From assembly GCA_013336205.1 (NCBI GenBank), contig JAAXUD010000206.1, forward strand, positions 1 to 5,811: a DNA stretch of 5,811 bases, read 5' to 3'. Source of the DNA: Lentimicrobium sp. GTDB taxonomy: Bacteria; Bacteroidota; Bacteroidia; Bacteroidales; Lentimicrobiaceae. Numbering within the stretch: position 1 is the first letter of the stretch; each line of letters starts with the position of its first letter. The position numbers and the translations under genes were made by a program. The notes beneath the pieces are model-generated. The model was given only the letters and a program-made list of their open reading frames with translations, was not told the origin of the DNA and did no database searches. Of the stretch, positions 5,595-5,811 are shown in pieces.

Positions 5595-5811
5595 ATGAGA
5601 AAACATATTTTATTCCTTTCACTCTTTTTTGCCGTTTTTTTTTCTGCCAGCGCACAAACCGGGAAAGCCGGGGCTGATCAGATCCAAACTGCTGTCACTT
5701 ATTTAGCTTCTGAAGAATTAGGCGGCAGAAAAGCCGGCACTGAAGGCGATTCTTTAGCCGCAGTATTTATTCGTGATAAGTTTTCAGAAAGTGGCGCTAC
5801 TTTGCTTGAAA
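5595..5811 (+). CDS. Secreted protein, probable M28-family metallopeptidase, N-terminal part, cut by window edge
   Basis: Partial: 72 codons from ATG at 5595-5597, still open at the window edge. Residues 1-20 are a signal peptide (basic RKH, hydrophobic FLSLFFAVFF, then SASA, with probable cleavage before QTGK). The mature start includes VTYLASEELGGRKAGTEGDS, then LAAVFIRDKFSESG. This matches the beginning of M28 zinc peptidases in Bacteroidota, where a YLASDELEGR..GT.G segment and a helix ending in a Gly precede the catalytic domain. The zinc ligands lie beyond the window, so activity cannot be judged. If the family is right, the protein is an exported aminopeptidase-like enzyme. A run of nine Ts sits in the signal-peptide codons (5635-5643). 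No link to the flavodoxin upstream is evident; the 177-bp gap contains its own -7 element. Confidence 0.75.
   Translation, partial: MRKHILFLSLFFAVFFSASAQTGKAGADQIQTAVTYLASEELGGRKAGTEGDSLAAVFIRDKFSESGATLLE

Overview
The window looks like chromosomal DNA of a Bacteroidota bacterium, probably Marinilabiliales or Bacteroidales. The reasons are a moderately AT-rich composition, leaders mostly without Shine-Dalgarno sites, promoter-like sites matching the Bacteroidota consensus (TTTG, about 20 bases, TAnnTTTG), and a TorF/Gcw_chp-type outer-membrane protein next to an ammonium transporter. This placement is inferred from the sequence alone. No tRNA, rRNA, CRISPR array, integrase or transposase gene is visible.

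Left part (1-1166, minus strand): the N-terminal 63 codons of an Amt-family ammonium channel, cut by the window edge, lie downstream of a gene for a TorF-type outer-membrane beta-barrel protein. The 221-bp gap between them holds a 7-bp-period degenerate tandem array of about 15 units. Together the two genes suggest nitrogen uptake: an outer-membrane protein plus an inner-membrane ammonium channel.

Middle gap (1167-2146): about 980 bp with no credible gene. It carries two copies of a roughly 235-bp GC-rich, palindrome-studded element in direct orientation, 401 bp apart. The elements resemble REP/BIME-type intergenic repeats and are the most notable non-coding structure here.

Two-component operon (2147-4581, minus strand): a membrane histidine kinase (periplasmic Cache-type sensor, HAMP, HisKA_3, HATPase) is joined by a 4-bp ATGA overlap to a NarL/FixJ-type response regulator. 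Sensor and regulator almost certainly form one signalling pair; the ligand and target genes are unknown.

Right part (4582-5811, plus strand): a divergent intergenic region carries an isolated terminator-like hairpin and a good Bacteroidota promoter. A long-chain flavodoxin follows, with an unusually strong ribosome-binding site and an atypical FMN phosphate-binding loop. Last is the start of a secreted protein resembling the N-terminus of M28-family metallopeptidases, cut by the window edge.

Most genes are ordinary. The second-look items are the heptad array, the duplicated palindromic element, the variant flavodoxin P-loop and the orphan hairpin. I do not see a clearly new multi-gene system.
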